From positions 248,001 to 312,000 of the forward strand of contig JAHLTZ010000022.1 in assembly GCA_025786725.1 (NCBI GenBank): a stretch of DNA of 64,000 nt, given 5' to 3'. This stretch comes from Syncephalis fuscata. Taxonomy: Eukaryota > Zoopagomycota > Zoopagomycetes > Zoopagales > Piptocephalidaceae. A program made the translations under genes and the position numbers. The notes beneath the pieces are model-generated. The model was not told the DNA's origin, ran no database searches, and saw nothing but the letters and a program-made list of their open reading frames with translations. Below are positions 58,633-64,000 of the stretch, piece after piece (the first letter of the stretch is position 1; the number at the start of each line of letters is the position of its first letter).

Positions 58633-61600
58633 TTAAAGTCCGGCAAAAGCATCGGCAAACATTTGTTTTCTTTGTTGTGCAAATTGTTTTGAAATACCAG
58701 TGGCAGGCGCAGGACATGGTCCACTGCCAATATAGCCAAGCTATAAATACATATTATTAACATGTAATTCATTATTATTATTATTCAGTTAATTTACCTT
58801 TTGTTCATTTGGAAGTATTTGTCCAAGGCGGGGCGCCATAAATGTAAAGGCGCCGCTATTTTGAGGCTCTTCTTGACACCAGACATATTCTTTTACAAGA
58901 TAATACAATGGTTAGTGATGGTTCATAAATAACCGAACAACATACCAGTAGCATTTGAATAGTTGCTCATCTCACGTATTAAGGCATCTCGTGGGAATGG
59001 TGCCAATTCCTTAATAGTTAAAAGAAATAAATAAAATGTTATGCTATGAATCAGTGTTGCTTACTTCGACACGTATAAATGCTACAACATCTTCTAGTCC
59101 GCGTGCTGTTCGTTCTTTAATTAAGTCATAATAAATCTTGCCAGATACAAAGGCCACTCGTTTAACACTACCATCATGGTTATTTACCACTATTAACATT
59201 CTAATTGCACAACTTACTTGCTTGGATTAGTTACATGCAGATCCGATAGAACTGGTTGAATGAAGTAGTGGGAAGCATGTCATTTATATCCGATACAGCC
59301 GCCTATATTCACTATTAGCTACTTGTAACATTACATTCTGTCTGCTATACATACTGGAAGACGAAGCAATGTCTTGGGTGCCACAACAATTAATGGTTTG
59401 CGGAATGGTCGGCGCATTTGACGACGCAATACGTGGAAATACTGCGCGGGTGTTGTGCAGTTAACAATATGCATGTTAGGATTGACTTGATGTTTGGATC
59501 ATTGACATCAAATCGATCATCGCAAATCTATATTGGTGTAAAATGTATTAGACACACATCTATGCTATTTAACAAGATCATTTACCTGTAAGAATCGCTC
59601 TACACGGCATGAAGAGTGTTCGGGACCAGCACCATCATAACCGTGCGGCAATAAGAGGTTAGGCCTGATTGACGCAACCATTTAGCTAATAGATAGTACA
59701 TCAATTAGTTAATCACCTATTCACATTAACAACTGCTTAGTATTCTACTTACATTCACTGCTTGAGATGTAAGTATCAATAATGACCTGAGCTGTATTGT
59801 TAAAATCACCAAACTGAGCCTCCCAAATATTGAGTGAATTGGGTGTTTCAAGTGACATGCCATACTCGAATCCCATGACAGCAAATTCGGATAAACTACT
59901 GTTGGCAACTTCCAATTTGCCTTGGTTGGATGTCATAGCATTCAATGGAATGTGTACACGTTCAGTACGCTGACAAACAAGCATGGCATGACGCTGACTA
60001 AACGTGCCACGTCCTACATCTTGACCACTAATGCGTACGTGATATCCTATGTGTGAAGGCATTAATGATTGCTATACTAATATCTATCAAGCTAAATACC
60101 TTCAAGCATAAGTGAGCCAAATGCCAATGCTTCTGCAGTAGCCCAATCAGGTTTTTGCCTTCATTCAGCTTTTGAATACGCGATTGAATGTGATAGCGTT
60201 GAAGACGAGGATGAATAGCCTACAAATATTACAAATGTGTTAATACAAAATAATAGTTGTAATTAATTAACTAATCATTACCATATCGGATGGGCTAGCC
60301 ACTGAAGCACGTCCTACTTGTTCTAGTACATCTTGAGCCACACCTAAATACTCAATAGCTATTAGTAATTATAATTAAATAGCTATTAATCTTTACCTGT
60401 CTCGATCTCGCTAATAGTCTCAGTTGGTAGAGTCATTACATTCCATTTGCCCTTTAGGTGATCGGCCTATAATCTATTATAAATATCATTGCTTTGCTTA
60501 TGGTTTAGCACTGACCTCAGGCTTGAATTCACCAACTCTGGTCATTTCAATATCCAAACGATTGTATGCTTCATTACGAATGCTATTAACATCCTCTTGA
60601 CCAAGAATACCTTCAGCCTATTAATATTGATAAATAGATATTCAATAATTATACAAATTAGTTATAAACACATACAATAAGCTTTTCTTCATAAAGACGT
60701 GGAACACTTTTACGGCTACGAATAGTTTCGTACATTAAAGGCTGAGTGAATCCAGGTTCATCGAGTTCATTGTGGCCCCAACGACGATAAGTAATCAAAT
60801 CGACCACAACATCCTAAATATGACAGCGTTTTAATTAATATCTATTATTTGTTATTACCATTAATTGATATACCTTGCGGAACTTATTACGATACTCAAA
60901 TGCAATATCCATGGCACGGGCGACATCCTAATAAAGTAATATATGCATGTTCACTAATACAATATTTTATAATAACATTAGCTTACCTCAGGATAATCTC
61001 CATTAACGTGAATAACTGGTGCATTAACCATTTTGCCAATATCTGATGCGTAGATAGATGAACGAGCATTCATTGCCGGTGTTGTGTAGCCCAACTGATT
61101 ATTGACAATCAAATGAATAGAGCCACCAGAGGTGAAATGAGATAGATTGGATAGACCAAGTGTCTCCATCACAACTCCCTATATTACAGCATTAATATAG
61201 TGCTGTAATACATTTATAATAACCATGTTAAATACCTGACCGGTAAATGCCTATTATGTGGCTGTAATTAGTAAATATGATACTGTTACTACTTTTGCAA
61301 ATTACTTACTGCATCACCGTGTAGCTGTACACACATAACACGATCGCCTAATTGACAATTCTCGTCGGTATTTGTATCATAAAGACCCATTTGCTTGGCA
61401 CGTGCTTTGCCTAAAGCAACAGGATTTACCGCCTAGAATAAATAGATTAATAGCGATCAACAAGCATTATTAAATTTATATTCGATGTTACCTCAAGATG
61501 TGATGGATTATGTAGCAATTCAACGTGAATTGGCTCTTTTGCTCCGTAATCAATATAAGGATTGGCACCTATATAGTATTAGTATAATAGTCAATTAAAT

Positions 61601-62883
61601 GACAATGAATTGTATTCACCGATATGTGATAGTACATCACCGATGCCAGGTAAGCCTTCAGGGAATTCAGAATTGCCTTTAATCTTGTGGAACAAGGCTT
61701 GTGGTGAATATTTCAATAAATCAACCAGTAAATTTAATCGACCCCGATGAGCCATACAAATAACAGCTTCTCGAATACCGGCTATATTATTAATTAGTAT
61801 AATATTGATTAATTATATATTAAAATTGCTTAAATTATTATATTTATCTAATTACCATGATTTGCTTGAGAGAATAGCTGATCCAATGCTACTACATGGC
61901 TTCAGCTCCCTCGAGACCATAGCGTTTGGTTTGCGGGAATCGCTTTTGCATAAACTGGTCGAATACCTATATTTATATTATAGATTAGTAGCTTATTAAT
62001 GCTATATTGTCAGTCAAACTACCTCTGAACGAGCAAGAAGTTCATAGTAACGCTTCTTGCACTCTTCAGTAACAGGCGGCCTTTCAAGTGATTCTACACA
62101 ATGAGCAAACCATCTTCGCTCGCTGGCATCCTATAACAGTGGTTTGTTATTCATTACACTGACTGACTGTGTCTATTCAAGTACCGGCATATAGGTGAAC
62201 TCGTGAGCAATGCGTCCACAATAAGTGCTTCGTAAGTGTTCAACAATAGTAGATAGACTGGCCTTTTCGACATAAGTACTAGAGGATTTATCGTCGTTCA
62301 TATGTAGAATTCCTATACAACCCATAAGTAATTAATATTATAAAGTTTACTATATACTTGCCATTAAGATTATAGACCTGGGTTGAATCGTTTAATCCAT
62401 AGCGAGATGGCTGAAGTGCAACATGTTCGCTAGAATGTAATGTTAGTTACAATTACTGTTATACATCCAATTAACTTACTCTAGCTCCTGAAGGCCTAAT
62501 GGATCCAAATTGGCATTTCGGTGCCCGTGTGTACGGTAAGCAATAACCAGTCGTAATAGATTGGCATTTTCTCTTCGGTTATCGAGTTGCTCTTCAGTAT
62601 CTTTAAGATAGCAATATTATTAAATCGGAGTTTAATATGAAAGCTATTAGTCACGCTACTACTTACAATCGGGCATATGGAAACGTTTTGGACGACGATA
62701 ACCATAGACACCGTCGTCGTGGTAAAAACGCGTCAGTGCTGGCAATGGTTTATACGAAGAAAGTGCTGGCCGTATATTGCTACTAGCAGCAATAGGTAAT
62801 GAACGTGCCCACGTACGCTGGCTACGTAATACTGCGCTTGACGTCCCACGCATGGTCGCTTGCGCCAAACGAAGAAACGACAT
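58633..62883 (-). CDS. KGD1: 2-oxoglutarate dehydrogenase E1 component (KGD1), at least 16 introns
   Basis: Thiamine-diphosphate-dependent decarboxylase of the mitochondrial 2-oxoglutarate dehydrogenase complex (TCA cycle). The start at 62883 gives a mitochondrial presequence ([20 protein letters not shown]). Family motifs follow: [20 protein letters not shown] (62550), [16 protein letters not shown] and [14 protein letters not shown] (61100), and the [17 protein letters not shown] region (60780). Further on are [20 protein letters not shown] (59640) and the C-terminus [20 protein letters not shown]. One intron has a GC donor (GCAAGT at about 62362). Four places need one inserted base to hold frame (near 60154, 59660, 59488 and 59257), each at a short homopolymer. 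In an essential enzyme these are best read as assembly deletions. Confidence 0.92.
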
Positions 62884-63808
62884 GATTACAGTGTGTTTTT
62901 ATGCACGTAATCCCAATAGACAGCGACAACAACAGCGAAAGAGTAAACAAGATAAAGAAAGCAAGATAGGAGAGTGGGAGTGAGAGAGCAAAGAGATAGA
63001 ACAAGAGGCTGTATAACTGTCCGCCTTGGGTCGCACTGCTTTTATCTATGCCATCTCGAGGGATATACGACGGCCAAGTCGTCTATCGTCGCCAAAGATG
63101 GCCTGACACCCAAAGAAGGTCGTATAGTTTTTAAGGCTTAGTCAGTGTTGTCGTGCGTGTTATGGGGCAACTCATCCATATGTGATAGTTTGCGTGGGAA
63201 AAATCAAATCAATAGTTTTTATCAATGTAATTCACGTCGAGTCGGTTTCGATTCGCCTCGGGTCGATTAATAAAGCTTTTGATTAGTAGGTGGCGTTTTG
63301 CTCACACCAATTTTTGATTCCTCCTCTCAACTCCATCTACATCCACGTATACTGCCTGTCAGTGCCGGAGCGCAAAGTCCTCCTCGTATCCATCCCGGAG
63401 TTAAACAACCTTGCGACAACGCACCAACTGTAAGTATATCTATCCATCCATCTATCCATCCATCCATCTAGCTATTTAGTGCTACTTGGTTTATCTGTTC
63501 ATCTGCTTAAAGATACGCGTATTTGCCAAACGATTGAAACGGTAAATGGATGGTGGTGGCGTTTTTATAGCACTGAATAGCTTGACCAACTGACCAAGCG
63601 ATTATGCATTGCACGCTTTAACAAGCCGGTGCTATTAGTTGCAACTACTAGCTACAGACGAGACAATACTGCTGCTGCTTTATTTGCTAGTCTAAAAGTC
63701 AAATGCAAGCATTAAAGCTGCAATGACAGTAGATTCTACCTACCGCCTCTGTTGCTTATAAAATCATATACTAACCATAGCTTTTATTTTGTTATCTAGT
63801 AAGCTACC
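62884..63808. promoter_or_regulatory. Divergent promoter of KGD1 and RPP1, including an RPP1 5'-UTR intron
   Basis: About 0.9 kb between the two start codons. On the RPP1 side a leader exon ends at 63429 and an intron (63430 GTAAGT to TAG 63799) precedes the start codon. Long 5'-UTR introns are common in ribosomal-protein genes. A CCATCTAT tandem lies at about 63441-63470 inside this intron. Confidence 0.65.
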
Positions 63809-64000
63809 ATGTCCAACACTTCCGAACAGGCTGTTGTCTACGCTTCCCTCATCCTCCAGGATGACAATGTGGAAATCACCGTATGTAACACTATAATTTG
63901 CTATTGTAACTGGTCTAATAATGTTTATTATACATACGACAAATAGGCTGACAAGATCCAAACCCTTGTCAAGGCTGCTGGCGTCGATGTTGAACTTATC
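63809..64000 (+). CDS. RPP1: 60S acidic ribosomal protein P1 (partial, runs off the window)
   Basis: Stalk protein of the large ribosomal subunit that recruits translation factors. Exon 1 (63809-63880, MSNTSEQAVVYASLILQDDN) and the start of exon 2 (63947 on, ADKIQTLVKAAGVDVELI) match the N-terminal dimerisation domain of P1. The intron has a GTATGT donor. The Ala/Gly-rich hinge and acidic tail would lie beyond the window. Confidence 0.92.

Noticed and set aside
1-64000. tRNA or rRNA genes
   Set aside because: I scanned for T-arm (GGTTCGA-type) and cloverleaf patterns and for rRNA core motifs and saw none. tRNAscan-SE or Infernal would settle it.

Overview
The window is nuclear DNA of a fungus, most likely an early-diverging lineage (Mucoromycota/Zoopagomycota grade; inference from gene content and AT-rich, intron-dense genes). 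Introns are short (about 50-120 nt) with strong GTAAGT donors, and GC-AG introns also occur. Recognisable genes are APC10/DOC1, QCR7, DDB1, an F-box/LRR protein, a zinc-free quinone oxidoreductase, a P-glycoprotein-type ABC transporter, an auxin-efflux-carrier-like transporter, NAA30/MAK3, a DEK_C plus double-SWIB protein, COX23, a CRAL-TRIO/RhoGAP protein, an MGR3/TTC19-like TPR protein, a MAPR (cytochrome b5-like) protein, 2-oxoglutarate dehydrogenase E1 (KGD1) and ribosomal P1.

Layout. 0-16 kb is ordinary dense housekeeping sequence. 16.6-20.1 kb and 49.3-52.7 kb are the two arms of a nearly identical 3.4-kb inverted repeat. It encloses an F-box-like gene, the ABC transporter, the AEC transporter, a small membrane protein, NAA30, the SWIB protein, COX23, an unknown small protein, a type I membrane protein and the RhoGAP gene. 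A dispersed repeat family lies at 31.2, 43.5 and 53.1 kb, with a diverged trace at 23.7 kb. 54.6-64 kb returns to housekeeping genes (TPR protein, MAPR, KGD1, P1).

The standout is inside each inverted-repeat arm. A signal-peptide exon is followed by 28 successive units, each an acceptor AG, exactly three nucleotides, then a donor-like hexamer (mostly GTAAGT), separated by related introns of 71-82 nt. Read as spliced, 29 introns split about 60 codons into 30 exons, 28 of them 3 nt long. Joining the triplets in the phase set by the first exon gives an uninterrupted cysteine-rich tail after an Arg-Arg site, and two stop codons appear at once on entering the last exon. A decayed relative lies near 57.04 kb. 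I know of no described gene family of this form.

Caveats. At least nine conserved genes or gene segments need one inserted base to stay in frame, so the assembly probably carries single-base deletions, mostly in homopolymers. The array genes lack an ATG at the expected start (ATA in both copies), and two of the 29 donors are non-canonical.
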